Assembly (NCBI GenBank): GCA_028023455.1
Contig: JAQFVV010001013.1
Location: 62,001-126,000, forward strand
Direction of reading: 5' to 3'
Source of the DNA: Epiperipatus broadwayi
Taxonomy: Eukaryota; Onychophora; Udeonychophora; Euonychophora; Peripatidae
Length of the DNA: 64,000 nucleotides
Part shown: one piece after another, positions 23,247 to 35,421 of the stretch
How positions within the stretch are numbered: position 1 is the first letter of the stretch
How the letters are laid out: every line of letters starts with the position of its first letter
The notes under the pieces: model-generated
The model's input: the letters and a program-made list of their open reading frames with translations, nothing else
Database searches by the model: none
What the model was told of the DNA's origin: nothing
Made by a program: the position numbers and the translations under genes

Positions 23247-23330
23247 GTTGTTCACTTGGGAGTATTGGTAGAATGTTTGCCTCTGAAATGTCAGATCTGG
23301 GTTCGATACTGTGTTGTGCTAAAATCTTGT
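23247..23330 (+). repeat. tRNA-derived SINE head
   Basis: GGGAGTATTGGTAGAATGTT resembles a tRNA D-arm and GATCTGGGTTCGATACT has an almost canonical box B. The acceptor arms do not pair, so it is a SINE or tRNA relic, not a working tRNA gene. Confidence 0.55.
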
Positions 23331-25149
23331 TAATGGTGTTACCTTTCTCTTTTCCATTATTAATATCCCTATTATCTTTTTACACATTTTACTAAATAGC
23401 TTTTATTTTTAGTAATGATATTATCTTTTTTTTTTAGTGGAGCATTAACTTATTACTTGTTCTCTAGCTAAAAACTTGTAATTAATCCATAATCTGCACT
23501 ATGATGCAAACTGAGCAAAACAGAATGAGTAAAACACATAATTTTCAAAAACACATTATTGCACACCGAAATTTTTAATTCTCAACAAATTTCATAATGT
23601 AACCTATGAATAAACAAAATAAAATGCAAGGAGTTTTAATGGCTTCCAAAAAATTATTGAATAAACAAATGTGAGTATAAAAATTTTAAATTCTTTCCTT
23701 AAATAAATCCCTAATTGTCAAACTCTATAATAAAGTACAATATATATATAATATGACTTAGTTAATAATAGGTATTAAAAAAATTAAATACCGTAATAAA
23801 GTAGTGTATTTTATTATTGAATAAAAACAAGAGAGGCTATTTTTGTTAATAGAAAATGTAAACAAGTTATTGGTGAGAGGTTAAATCTTTAAAACATTTT
23901 TATAACATTGTTGCTAATGGAATTATTTAAAAACAATTTTTTAAAAAGATATTGTGTGCATTTCATTAACATGGCATTATTATAACACCTATACAACTTC
24001 ACTTGAAACTGCTCAATTGGAAAAGTGCCTACAAAATTCTTTATCTATACTAGTGGAAGAATCCAATTGTTAATTTTTTTCCTTATTATAATTTATTATT
24101 AAACAAAAGAAATGGTATGGTATAATGGCTTCTAAAAATTTATCAAATAAACAATGTAAATATAAAAATTCCTTCCCTTAAGTAAACGTAAAATAAATCC
24201 TTAAAATCCCTAGAGACCTGACTATATCACGTAACTAAGTTTTTAAACCAAAATAACAAACATACAAAAAAATTATTCTATTACCGAGACTCTTAAATGA
24301 CACAAAGTAAAAAACAAGATGGTTAGAGTCAATCTAATTAAAATTGATTGCTATTTATCTTATTGTGGCCATCAAAATCAGAAGGTATATAAATAAAAAG
24401 GTAAAAATGTAAATCATGATATTTTTTTAATATTCCATTGGTTAAACAAAATTATATAGAATTCATTGTTTTAATTAACTAATTTCATTTCATGGGAGGA
24501 GGGAGTGTCTTTTCATATGATAAAAACATTTATATATTTTAAAAAATTAATTATTTTACTTGAAAATATTTGAGAAAACAAAATGGAATACATATAATGC
24601 AAAAAAAATATTTTTTATTTTCTTCTATGTTTTATTGTGAATTCATTAATAACGTCCTAATCTTATTATTATTTTTGCATATTTTTTCTAATTCAATACA
24701 TAAAAATACTAATGAAGAGTTGATTTCACATTAACGTGACCAAAGCATTCTGAAACATTTACGTAACTGCATTACCACATATTAATACATCTATAATTAT
24801 ATTACTTTGCACATAATTTTATTTAGCACATGATAAAATGTTTTAATTTTCACAAAAGATATACATCAATTAAATTCGAGGCCTTGATAAATGCAAGGTT
24901 GTGTGCCATCACAATGCACTCAGGCCAGCTCTGTTCATGAAACGGGATGCTGAAATTTATCTTGCACAAAGGTGCATCACACCCATGTTGTGGGCCTGCC
25001 CCCTGGTGTTTATGAGTGTTATGATTCTGGTTTTATCAGCTGAAAGCATGCTCAGATAAAGCAAATTTTTTATAAATATTACAAAATAATCTTTTCTTAA
25101 AGTTTTGGTGAATTATAAGCATAATTATAAATAAATGCAATTTACTCAC

Positions 25150-25371
25150 TCTACTTTGAACACTTTTTACCAAAAAACCTTTTATTGTACATATATGCAT
25201 ACCCAATCTTATATTTTGACTGTTTTTCAGCCTTCTTCAGGGCCTCTTTTACTTTAATTTTTTAAAAGTAAAACTGGCTCTGAAGAAGACTGCAGGACAA
25301 TCAAAGTATAAGATTGTGTATGCATATATGTACAATAAAAGGTTTTTTGCTAAAAAAGTGTTCAAAATAGA
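25150..25371. repeat. Fold-back element, about 100-bp arms
   Basis: The left arm (CTACTTTGAACACTTTTTACC ... AATCTTATATTTTGAC ... CAGCCTTCTTCAGGGCC) is mirrored by the right arm (GGCTCTGAAGAAGACTGCAG ... AAGTATAAGATTG ... AAAGTGTTCAAAATAGA) with about a 15-base loop and scattered mismatches. The word GACTGTTTTTCAGCCTTCTTC recurs, with changes, in the elements at 29.15-29.48, 33.58 and 49.25-49.48 kb. Confidence 0.8.
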
Positions 25372-26578
25372 ATCCATAAATTTCATTTATATAAAATATT
25401 ACAGCAAAATAAAGTAAGTTTTGAATTTAGTAATATTTCTGAATAATTATATAATAATAACAGCTGCAATGACACACTAGGAATTTGTCCTGTTCGATTC
25501 CTTTGAAACCTCAAATAAAAATCAAAGGATCTCTTTTCAATTAGTAACAAATTCCTTTCTGCAGTTTTACTTACAATAAAAGGGAAAATGTTTTGTTTTT
25601 TTCATTGATGTTTCAACTTACTAAGTGAAATATAAAGGCACTTTTTCATTCCAACATCAAAAAAATATTTGGTTTATTGGTATAAACCCCTTTGCATAGT
25701 GCCAATCATTTCATTATTATTCTGGAACCTCTTATTTCTAAAACCTCCACCTGTAGTTGAAATAAGTGCAATCAGATAAGTCAGAACTGTATGATGAGTG
25801 AGGTGGCACATCCCACTTTGGATTCACCATTAAAGTGGCAACTGAAAATAATATCACTTTGACTGAGACAAATCAAATTCAGCCTTGCTTTAATCAGATG
25901 ATGAACTTTGCCTTTTTTTTAATCAAAAGAATTGACTGAGAAGTATGGAAGAGCATCTAAATCTCAAAAGTATCAATGATTTCATTTTGGTGACTCTGGT
26001 GAAAAGTGTGACATCATTTTTCACTAACTACAAGATAATTATGTACTTTGCAACAGTACTTTCTAATAAGTTAATGAGTACAGATTAAAAATTTATTTCT
26101 TTTGTTATTTGCACAAATATTTATTTATATTAAAAAAGAACTTTATAATCAAACATCCCTTGTAAATATTTGTTACTTAATTTATTTTATATATAAATTC
26201 TACAAAAAATGAAACATCACATGATAATCTCAGAATACATTTAACATTTGCATTAGCAGCAATAATTTATATCATTCTATTTTAAAATCAACTATGCAAG
26301 CATGAGTAATCAAAGATACCTAGAATTAGTCTGGGAATCTGGAAGACCCATTATCCAGTGTGTCTGATTTCTTACGCTTTTATAGATGGATCTAGAGAGG
26401 AAAGATATAGAGTTGCGTACTTCCATTAATGTGAAACTAAGCATTCAGATTAATGCTTACCACATCTTATTCAGTCCTTATAATATTACTTAATTGATAT
26501 ACAAATTAAAGTAAAAAGTTAATTCTAATCGTTTGAATTAAAATTGATGACAATTGAAAACATCAGGTTAGAACATAC

Positions 26579-26743
26579 CTGCATCATTGGGCATTGGCAG
26601 GGAATGTTATACTTAATAAAAGGCTCGAGGCAAGTCACATGAGTTAGTATCTGACAGATATCTTCATAAGTACATGAGCCAACATTATCAACACACGGAA
26701 TTTTGATCCAGAATATCATTTTCTTGTAGACTTCAACTTCCAC
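26579..26743 (-). CDS. GM2A: GM2 activator-like, third coding exon
   Basis: Acceptor ATTTTTCAG, 55 codons in phase 0, donor CAG|GTATGT. It encodes VEVEVYKKMIFWIKIPCVDN, then VGSCTYEDICQILTH, TCLEPFIKYNIPCQCPMMQ. It carries six cysteines in the spacing known from GM2A (human: IPC..GSC..FC..PC..LPCHC), making three of the four disulfides, and the WIKIPC motif is near identical to human. The previous exon ends 'TTPLK' and joins as TTPLK-VEVEVY, as in human SSPLKV. No stop or frameshift. Confidence 0.95.
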
Positions 26744-27090
26744 CTGAAAAATTAATTGAGATGGTAATTAATTAAATAATATGTCTTAACAGTTTAAACT
26801 AGAAATCATTGCAATTAGTGTTATTCCTAAGACTTCTTACATAATAACATCATAGATACTTTTAATTACTTATTTATCTGGTCCTTCTTACAATCAATGT
26901 ATCAATAGCCTCTTCTAACCAAGGAATACTTTATTCTTAAATAACCTTACTATAACAATTCTTATCATTCATTCCATTCCTAGATTTATTAATATCTCAA
27001 TATGTCTAATTAAAATTGTTAAGCACTTAATTATACTTCACATAACGAATATATACATAATTCTCTAGGTTACTGCATTTCAGCTTATCC

Positions 27091-27152
27091 CCAGTCTCTA
27101 ATCAATGAGCAATTAATAACATAATCTCTAACCAATGAACAACTAATATTAT
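27091..27152. repeat. Short tandem duplication
   Basis: TCTCTAATCAATGAGCAATTAATAAC is followed directly by a close second copy, TCTCTAACCAATGAACAACTAAT, with a period of about 33 bases. Confidence 0.55.
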
Positions 27153-27769
27153 TTTTCTCCATTATTGTATCTTCCACTACTTTTGTTTTATGAGTAGATT
27201 GACTGTGAAGAAGACATGAAAAATTTCCATATTGTTATTTATATAAAGAGGATGGCAGAGGAGTATTGTTTTAGAATAAAATTTATCATCAACTTGTTTG
27301 GAATATTTTATAACAAATTGAAAGAGTCAAAAAGGTTTACCTGAACAAATCAATTAATATAAAAAATGCTATTTCTTAAATAAAGAATCAAAGATTTCAT
27401 AAAAAGTTTAAACATTGAGAATGCCAAAACTGGGTTCGATCTATAGTTTTTAAACTTCTAAATCTGTTACTCTACGATGACATCAAATCATTGAAAATAT
27501 AATTTATTTTGAATAAACTGTACAAGTTTTAAAAAAACAATTTTTAAATTTCCATTTCACCCTAGATAGTAATGTTAATTACTTTCTGCATTGTGACCTT
27601 TGATGGTGAGGATTATTGACATCGATGATGATAATCAAACCCAAATGTCATTCATATAACTCTTCTATATATGATATCCAAATTACATTTCCTGATTATC
27701 AAATATCAACTCATGTCTCAGAAGCTTAACTTTCATCCATACATATGTATATTTATAGTTGGATTGTAA

Positions 27770-28040
27770 TTATCTTAGTAAAATTTATATAGAACTGATA
27801 AAAGACTGGTAAATCTGTAATTTCTAATATCTCCTTTATGTCTTTTTAAAATATCAGCATTACTTTTGCATTCTTCCAATTATCTGTAACATCTTTATCA
27901 TTTAAATATTTGGTATATAGTTTTATTAACAATTATTTTATTTCTTCATCTGCTTCTTTTATGAAATTGATAATAATTCCAACATTACCTGGAGTTTTTC
28001 CACTCTTCATAATTCACTAACATCACATGATCACCATTCT
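27770..28040 (-). mobile_element. RTE-type LINE fragment
   Basis: On the minus strand this matches the start of the RT region also seen at 61.0-61.1 kb and about 20.0 kb: complement of TCTGTAATTTCTAATATCTC and of ATCTTTATCATTTA. It is truncated at both ends and abuts a MITE copy. Near 28.02-28.05 kb there is a short EN-side match to 21.79-21.83 kb (the GATCATGTGATGTT word). Confidence 0.7.
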
Positions 28041-28044
28041 TTAT

Positions 28045-28385
28045 GCTTACACAAACTTATATAGTAGTGCCACCCAGTGCAAACCATAGTAATCACTGGA
28101 TCAAAGAAGGTTTGTGTATAAAATCCCTATCTGTTGTCTACTCATCCAATATCCCCAGACTAGTTTCTACCTTGTGGCTTTCATCACTGAGAAACCTTGG
28201 ATATGAGAGCATTGCAGGCTAGATCCTAGGATCTAATGCAATCCCTCTAGCAGCTACATTTTTTACCTTTTTATTTTACTATGAATGAGTAGACACTAGA
28301 TGGAGATTTTATGCACAAACCTTCTTGCAACCATTGATTATTGTATTGAGTGGTAATTCTGTATGGAGAGTTTAGCCTCTGTTAC
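28045..28385. mobile_element. Fold-back form of the GCAAAACTCTC MITE
   Basis: The left arm (AGTAGTGCCACCCAGTGCAA ... TCTACTCATCCAATATCC) and right arm (GAATGAGTAGACACTAGATG ... TATGGAGAGTTTAGCCTCTG) are roughly 110-bp inverted repeats. The centre carries the family words CCTTGGATATGAGAGCATTG and TAGGATCTAATGCAATCCC. The left terminus is degraded. The long arms contrast with the 20-bp ends of the 21.5 kb copy. Confidence 0.7.
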
Positions 28386-28483
28386 TCTTCATAAATGCAA
28401 TTACATGTTTCACTTCCACATTTACTAAGGCAATAAAGACAATTGTTCAAGTCTTTAATAGTTTTATAAATATAGATAATAAT

Positions 28484-28711
28484 AATCAACCCTTAAGCTA
28501 TCAACAATCTCAATCTGTAGTCATGGCAACCTTCTTTAACAATAAAAGTGGTACCATCTTTATCTATGATCTGATATATTTATATGGTCAAACTGCAATC
28601 TTTAGTGTCTATTTAAACATATAAGACCATAGATAAAGGTGATACCATCTTTACTGTTAAAGAAGTTACACTGACTATAAGTTGAGATTGTTAATAGCTT
28701 AAAGGTTGATT
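28484..28711. repeat. Inverted repeat, 85-bp arms
   Basis: The left arm 28484-28568 (AATCAACCCTTAAGCTATCA ... ACCATCTTTATCTATG) and right arm 28628-28711 (CATAGATAAAGGTGATACC ... TAGCTTAAAGGTTGATT) pair over their length with about ten mismatches and a 59-base loop. It looks like a MITE. The termini AATCAACC/GGTTGATT are intact, but no clear target duplication was seen. Confidence 0.75.
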
Positions 28712-29147
28712 GTTAATTTCTACTTTTAAAATGCTGGTGAATTTAGGTGGTAACAACTGTAGAGGATATTATGTTTTTTTTTTATTTATAGAACTCTTCC
28801 ACCCATTTCATGAGGTAATATGAACTCTGTTACTATATAACTCTAACACTAATATCATTTCTAAGATGCAATTGGAATGAGTAGACATGCACCAAGTCTC
28901 TTTATAATGTTTTTTTTTTTTTAGTTTAAATAAAATATTCAAGATAGTCAATGTATGTAATATATATATATACAAATCCAATATCAATAGATTAATAAAA
29001 TCATAGAGCTAATTCCATGATTTCCAATAATTTTGAGATATTATTTATAATATGTATAAAAAAATTTATAAAGGAAAATTTAGTCTTTTAATGGTTACTA
29101 ATATAAACAAGCAATACTAATATACTCTTCTATGAACATTACACAAT

Positions 29148-29480
29148 TGCAGTACAATATTCTATTATCAAATTTTCAAAAATAGCTAATAGTTTCATCT
29201 ATCCAACAAACTTCTTCAGAATTCTTTCTATTAATTTTTCATGTAATTTACACAATGCAAATGCAATTCTTTATTATTCCAAACTTCTAAGAATATCTGG
29301 CAGTTTTAACTGTTCAACAGACTTCTTCAGAGCTCTATTAATTTTCTCTGCACTTTACACAATGCAAATTCAATATTCTACTATTTCAAATTTCTGAAAA
29401 TAGCTGATAGTTTCAACTGTCCCACAGACTTCTAGAGAGCTCTTTCCACTAATCTCCTATGCACTTAAAAAGATCATATT
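29148..29480. repeat. Three-unit tandem repeat, period about 110 bp
   Basis: Three degenerate units each contain a variant of AGTTT(C/T)A(A/T)CT.T.CAACA(G/A)ACTTCT with TTTACACAATGCAAAT between the first and later units. They start near 29186, 29297 and 29404. A related single unit is at 33575-33665 (TTTCAACTGTCCAATGGTCT), and the fold-backs at 25.2 and 49.3 kb share the same core. Confidence 0.7.
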
Positions 29481-30169
29481 GAATTTTTGAAAACTGAACT
29501 GAGATACAATTTATACAACATCTTCAGTTTGAACACATCAAGAATAAAAAATAAAACTAAGAAAATATAGTCATTACTATAAAAAAAATTAGCAAAATAA
29601 GACTTTAACATATTTTAGAATGCTTATTTTTATAAAGGTTCACAAATTCTATATTTTGACAGTTAAATTTTGAAGTTATTTTTAAAGACAGGTTCATTAC
29701 ATTTCTCTTCAAATTTTTAAGAAAATGATATATAACATATCTGAGATAATTCTTTACTTTAAAAAGTTTTAGCTGTCTTGGCATGTGTTATTCTTACCAG
29801 CAATCTCATAAATGTTTCCATTTCTCTGTTCTTCCTAATAAATATTAACATGTAACAATTATTATGTAAATCAAGTATTATCAAAGAAAAATGTAATAAA
29901 TTGTAATTTATCAAAAAATAAACTTTAATTTAAAACAATAGCAAAAAAAAGTAATATTTAATATTTAAAACAGCAAAGAGCAAAAATGAGAGAATAAAAG
30001 TCTAAAAACATTCTTCAGGGTATATTTACATACCATTTCTATACATGATGATAACTAAACAGGTAAAAAAATGTTTGATTTAGTGCAATATAAAATATTC
30101 ATGAAAAGAATCATAATAGTGATGCTATTTATTATTTGTCTTATCTTTTATCTTGTGTAAATGGCTTAC

Positions 30170-32600
30170 TACTGTAACGGTCAGAAAATGTGTGACTCGT
30201 AAACATAGTGCAGAATTCGACCACCATACAGAACAGCGCACCATGAGGTGCGACCCGTGTTACTGAGTTCGAACAAGTTTTCGTTCCACAATACAACCAC
30301 AAACAACGCTCTGATGACATTAGTAAATATTTCCTTAGGCACGGTGGTCAGGGATATGCAAGAGATTCATGATTTTATTCTCGAGTTAGCCAATAATCAA
30401 ACTAATATTAATTAAACATTCATATTTACATAATCGAGGAAATATTATATAGAATGGGTATCGAATAAATGAAACATAACTGCAGACGTATAGTTTAAAA
30501 TTATTTATTAAACATTTTAATAAAACAATCTAATAATATTTTATGGACTAACAGCTTCAGTAGCGGGATTTGCGACATGATTATATTTTAAAGAATACAT
30601 TTATTTATTTAGACATTATTTTATATTGAGGATTTCAGTAGCGGTATTTCCGATACTGAAATGTTTACAAAAGGAATTCACTTATTTGAAGGCGTAATCT
30701 AGCTACCTAAAATTCTTGAGTGAGTATTTCTAATGCATGCTGGAGGGATTTATACCTTTGCAATGCAAGAGTCTAAAGTAAGATTTAAGAGTGGGGGGAC
30801 AATATTTATTTAATTAAAATATTTATTTATAACTAAGGGCAAACATTTATTTGAGAGTGAATTATGAAGATAATGCAGAGGGGAGTGATATATAGAATAA
30901 TAAAAGAAGAAAGGAACACTGGTACACTTTAGAAAGGCATATGGAATGGCAGTATATTGAAACTGAATGCCGCGAATGAGTTTATAAAACTGTCGGGCTG
31001 GTCTCTGTGCCCGATGAAGTAAGGTGTCAATAACATAACCAGGACAAGCATGCAATTTGCCAGTGTATGAAGTCAAATCCTACGGGAGCATTTATTATGT
31101 CCTCTTGTGTAAGAACGGGTTAATTTCACTGAAGAATCCGGAATATTTAGGGGAATAGATCTCGCGTCTCTAAACGTAAAATGTATACTGTATAAATGAT
31201 TATGATGAGATTTCAACAGATTTCTAACTCGGTCCTAATTATCAACATTTATTAAAGAACGTTGGCACTCTCAAAGAAGTGTAATTTTCTGGAGTTATTC
31301 ATGATGATTTAGTAAATAAAAACATATATATAAATTGGGAATTATTATAACTAATAGAGATTTGAAAGTTGTAGCCCCTGCATTAAATAAATGAAGAGTG
31401 AATGTGTGTCGATTTATATGAAAGTTAAGTTATTAAAGAAAGTAAATATTAATGAAAATTTGACAGCATTCATTGTTTTAAGGATCATAGATTTAAACTT
31501 TGAAAATTGAAATAATTATGAGCATGAATAATTAAATAATAACTATAGATAGAAATGTAGATTATAGAAATACGCACCCAAGATAGAATGAGGTAAGCTA
31601 GATTAGTAGAGAAATTTACACATTAAGTTAATTATTCAGTTTTAGCTATACATATGGTAGTTTTTACATTTTACAATTTAGATAAGTAATATGCAGAAGA
31701 GCTATAGCATGTTATTAGAGTACTCTAGAGTTTGAACACAGACAGGTACCTGTTTTATAAGACGTTTTCTGATTCCATTAGTTTAGCAGCAAAAAGTTCA
31801 CGAGTGGCAAGTCTTTCTTGTATTTAGATATTTCATTTAATTTCACAGCAGCAGCAGCTTTTTCATTTATTTCAGGCAGCAGATCTTCATGGTGTAATTT
31901 ATGATGGGAATGAAAGTTCAGATCCGATAGTCATCTCCCGATGGAGAATAATCTAGGTGTTTATGGTATACTTGGAGGAACAAATTATTTTATATTTTTG
32001 GAGACTTTCAGTGATCGAGAGCAAAGCTAAAGTTTAAGTGAATGTCTCCAGCAAGTCTAAGATGGCCTCTTTTCTTATCTTGATCTTTCACATTTTTGTT
32101 AAGATATTTTTAGGTTCTACTTAATCTGCCCTGAGGATAATCAATGCATTTTGTTGGTTTTTAATTAAAGAAAGCTGCCATTCTATTGTTTACATTTTAC
32201 ATTTACTAATTACATTTTGGGGAATTTTTCTTTAATTAATCTATTATCTATCACTGACCGATGCTTTTAAATTTCAAAAACAAAAAGGGAACATAAGATT
32301 ATTTTAACTTTTAATTAAATATTACATCAGATATTTTTAGAATTATTATTAAATGAAATTTAAACAAAGCAATAAATACGAACTTTATAATCCAAAATAA
32401 ATGATTAAAATTATACAAAATTATATAACTAAAAGAAATCTAAATTATATTATTTTATCCCTATTTATTGCATTTAATTTGAGATCGAAATGTGTGCATG
32501 TTTATGCTGAATTCTACATATATTTATACATTTTTAATATTGTTACACACACAATTCGATATTAAAAAGTTTAAATTTGGGTGGGATAGACCGGTCAGTG
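30170..32600. other. Unassigned block, possible old insertion
   Basis: Somewhat richer in G+C than its surroundings, beginning near TGTAACGGTCAGAAAATG. It includes a repeated word TTCAGTAGCGG(G/T)ATTT(G/C)CGA at about 30.55 and 30.65 kb, a GGGGGG run near 30793, and AGCAGCAGCAGC near 31849. TGTAACGG resembles the start of some Ty3-type LTRs, but I found no second LTR, primer-binding site or coding frame. No function is claimed. Confidence 0.3.
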
Positions 32601-33133
32601 AGAGATGACAGAAAAAGGTTAAACTTAAGATTTGAATACGAATGTAAATAGCTTACTACATAGATGGTTTTATTTTAGGAAAATTAGGATCAGTTATTAT
32701 AATGAAAGAAATATGATTATAAGTATAAACTTACAAAAAAAATATATTTCTCTAAAAACATATAAAGTGACCATATATTGCAAAAATGTAGAAATATTGC
32801 TTTTGTTTAGACTACAATGGCATAAGATACAGATGAATACAAAACAGACAGGTGTGAGATTCACCTTTCAATAGAAGTTATGAAAATGAAATAATTTTTT
32901 TATAAGCATTACTTGCAAAAAAATATAATATTTATATAAAAAAGTAGAAAATAACTGTAGATTGCCAAAAATGTAGAAATAAATTTAGATAATAAACACA
33001 AAGGAAGCTCATTATAAGAATTATAAATTATTTATATACAAAAAAATGCATGGTACACTCATGATTAGTAAAGAATATTATTTTTGGAGCCTTCATAAAA
33101 TTTCTGCTTGTTCATGCCCTCAGAGTCATATAT

Positions 33134-33330
33134 ATACCAACATATTGGATTCCAAGAGATTGTAAAAGACCCAGAAAGAGACCACATGTGAGATGGATGG
33201 ATGAAATAAGAAAGTGTGCAGGGGTGATGTGGAGAAGAGAAGCTAAAGATCGGAGAAGATGGATTAAACTTGGAGAGACCTTCATCCTGCAGTGGATTGA
33301 TAATGGTTGATAATGATGATGATGATTGGA
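33134..33330 (+). mobile_element. RTE-type LINE 3' end with (TGA)n tail
   Basis: It encodes in broken frames the C-terminal WMDEIRKC...RRWIKLGETFILQWI region of the same family as 60.38-59.92 kb. It ends CCTGCAGTGGATTGATAATG followed by a TGATAATGATGATGATGATT microsatellite. It is 5'-truncated to about 200 bases, typical of target-primed reverse transcription. The 33372-33112 minus-strand reading frame is its shadow. Confidence 0.85.
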
Positions 33331-33574
33331 TTTATAATCTGTATACGCAGTTAAAAATAAAAGCACCTTCAAAGTAACGAAATAAATTTTAAAGATCTTT
33401 TTAGAAAAATATTCACAAAAAATGCAAATATTATCATAGAAAAAAATAATAATATATCCCGTGCATTCCTTACCAACTGTATGCTGATTTGATTTAAACT
33501 TTACAATTGGTCAAAATTCTAGAAAGTAAATCTTTTAGCATATGTTTAAAGTTAATACAATATAAATATAATAT

Positions 33575-33665
33575 TTTATTTTCTCAAACTTCCCAAAATT
33601 ACTGACTATTTCAACTGTCCAATGGTCTTCTTCAGAGCTCTTTCCAATATTTAACAAGTTTTCTG
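33575..33665 (+). repeat. Single unit related to the 29.15 kb tandem repeat
   Basis: ACTATTTCAACTGTCCAATG then GTCTTCTTCAGAGCTCTTTC matches the core of the 29.15-29.48 kb units. Boundaries are approximate. Confidence 0.55.
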
Positions 33666-34623
33666 CATCTAACATTGGATGGTAAGCACTGATAAAATGG
33701 CCATAGATTTATTCAGCAATCTATTCTTCCAAAAATATTAACCTTTAATCTAAAGATGATTCAATAGCTACAATTGCTGCCCTAAATTCAGGACTTGAAG
33801 AATCTCCACCAAATAAAATTTTCACATTTTCATGTTTTTGTATTTTTAAAAAAATTGAATTAATGACTACTTCTTACTTTATGATTATTATTGTTACTTA
33901 TAGAACCATTATTTTTGCTATTTAAATGGATGATAGATCAACCAGATTTTGTCAGACTAATTTTAGTCTCAATGAAAGCATTAACGATAGGCAAGTAGAT
34001 CCCCAAGTAGGACCACTTAAATATATAATTATTAGTCAACTAAAACTCATGGCACAAGCCAAGTGGTTCATGACTGATTCTACATCAAATATAAACTCAC
34101 ACCTATTGAACCATAGTCTGACCCACCTTTCTCATCACTGCTCCATTAACACTGAGAGATTACATTTTCATGTATATTTACATATATATAAAAATGAACA
34201 CTGGAATTGGAGTTGTTGTGTGTAATTAAAGGATGAAAATATGGCTACATGCATATATTACAGCCAGAACAGAGAAGTGGCTGATATGAGACTTTCAAAA
34301 ATGGGATTTACATCAATTTAAGTAAATGAAAACAGTAAAACAAAATAATAAAAATGAAATGAGGAAAAAAACATATAAAAGATACAGAAAAGGCTTTTGT
34401 ACAGGAAATATAAGTCTTTGAAGATATTAAAAGATAGCAGAAAATACTCTTGAATAGGAACTGTTTAATGGTATTAATCATTTATTAATAATATTATAGA
34501 AGGCATTAGAAATCTAAGCATATTACAATACAACAATTTTGTAAGAAAAAACACTGAAATAAAAAATATTCCTTTTTTTCTCTTTCCTTAATTATTGAGA
34601 CAGCAGACATTAGAAACACCTAC

Positions 34624-34797
34624 CTTCAATGGAGTAGTTATGTCTTTGGTAACAATACCAACAAAACTCAGATTCACATTTCCTGGAAGATAGATGGGAT
34701 CAGGATTGACACTTAGCTTAGAAATCTGCAGCAAATCCTGTGCAGTTCCACAATTTTTCCAAGAAAAACTCACAAGTTTTAGACGATTGAGAAGAAT
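34624..34797 (-). CDS. GM2A: GM2 activator-like, second coding exon
   Basis: Acceptor TTTTTTGCAG, 58 codons in phase 0, donor TTGAAG|GTAGGT. It encodes ILLNRLKLVSFSWKNCGTAQ, then LLQISKLSVNPDPIYLPGN, VNLSFVGIVTKD. The motif FSW.NC, the 'L.V.PDPI..PGNV.LS' strand and the 'PLK' end are the N-terminal half of GM2A and match human closely. The Cys is the first of the eight. NLS just after PGN is an N-glycosylation sequon near the human glycosylation site. No defect. Confidence 0.95.
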
Positions 34798-34887
34798 CTG
34801 CAAAAAACATTATAAAGTAGTGTATAATTACATAACTATAATGAAAAAAATAATATTAAGTTTACATTTCATTTGTATTTGTAATTT

Positions 34888-35421
34888 GATTGCGAAACAT
34901 TTTTCATGTCTCTGACCCAAAATGGTTTTTTTCTTTTTGCAATGAGTGCACTTTTGGTGAAGTCTACCAGAATCATAGTTCTCATAATAAAGTGATTAAC
35001 TCTGTTTCTTTATTTAAACAATGAAAGTGTTATGTAGGCACTTCATTCAAATTAGCCATTTACATATTCTATTTGTTCTTCTGGGTGAATAGTCAGCATT
35101 TTGGACATGTATTCAACCTACAGATGGTTAATCTTGTGTGCATGAAGTGTGATGATGGGAAAGAAATGGTTAAGAAAGCATCATTCAAAGGCAACCATAA
35201 GAACATAATTAACAAAGAAAACAATGTCCAATTATCGAGTAAATGGAATATATAAATGTTTAATTTGAATATAATGATCTCACTATTTAAATAGAGCTAC
35301 AGACTTAAGCAATTTACAAAAGCTGTAACCCTAATGGCTCACCAAAAATGCACTCAGCCATGTCTAGTTGCAAAAAGAAAAAATCATTTTGGGTCACAAA
35401 CATGAAAAATGTTTCACAATC
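34888..35421. repeat. Inverted repeat, 75-85-bp arms, 377-bp spacer
   Basis: GATTGCGAAACATTTTTCAT .. ACCCAAAATGG .. TTTTTGCAA .. TTTTGGTGA (34888-34960) is mirrored by TCACCAAAAATGCACTCAGC .. CATTTTGGGTCACAAACATG .. GTTTCACAATC (35338-35421), roughly 80% identical. The spacer is AT-rich. It could be a fold-back transposon or two inverted copies of a short repeat. Confidence 0.7.

Larger units (their letters stand above)
18536..26578 (-). other. GM2A: GM2A-like intron 3
   Basis: About 8.0 kb. It holds the nearly full-length RTE LINE (18671-21960) with its three nested insertions, a tRNA-derived SINE at 23.25 kb and a fold-back element at 25.15-25.37 kb. A relatively G+C-rich unassigned patch lies at 24.88-25.06 kb. 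The remainder is AT-rich and featureless to me. Confidence 0.7.
26744..34623 (-). other. GM2A: GM2A-like intron 2
   Basis: About 7.9 kb. It contains an RTE fragment next to a MITE (27.77-28.39 kb), an 85-bp-arm inverted repeat (28.48-28.71 kb), a three-unit tandem repeat (29.15-29.48 kb), an unassigned less AT-rich block (30.17-32.6 kb) and an RTE 3' end (33.13-33.33 kb). Small open frames (e.g. 31076-30810 on minus, 33926-34225 on plus) show no recognisable family or splice structure. Confidence 0.7.

Noticed and set aside
23247-23330. Possible functional tRNA gene
   Set aside because: Box B is good but acceptor and anticodon stems do not pair; kept only as a SINE relic.
33112-33372. 86-residue minus-strand frame with a His run
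   Set aside because: Complement of the RTE 3' end and its (TGA)n tail; the His run is the tail read backwards.
33926-34225. 99-residue plus-strand frame between GM2A-like exons
   Set aside because: Opposite strand to the gene, no features, no splice support; length is within chance for a 64 kb window.
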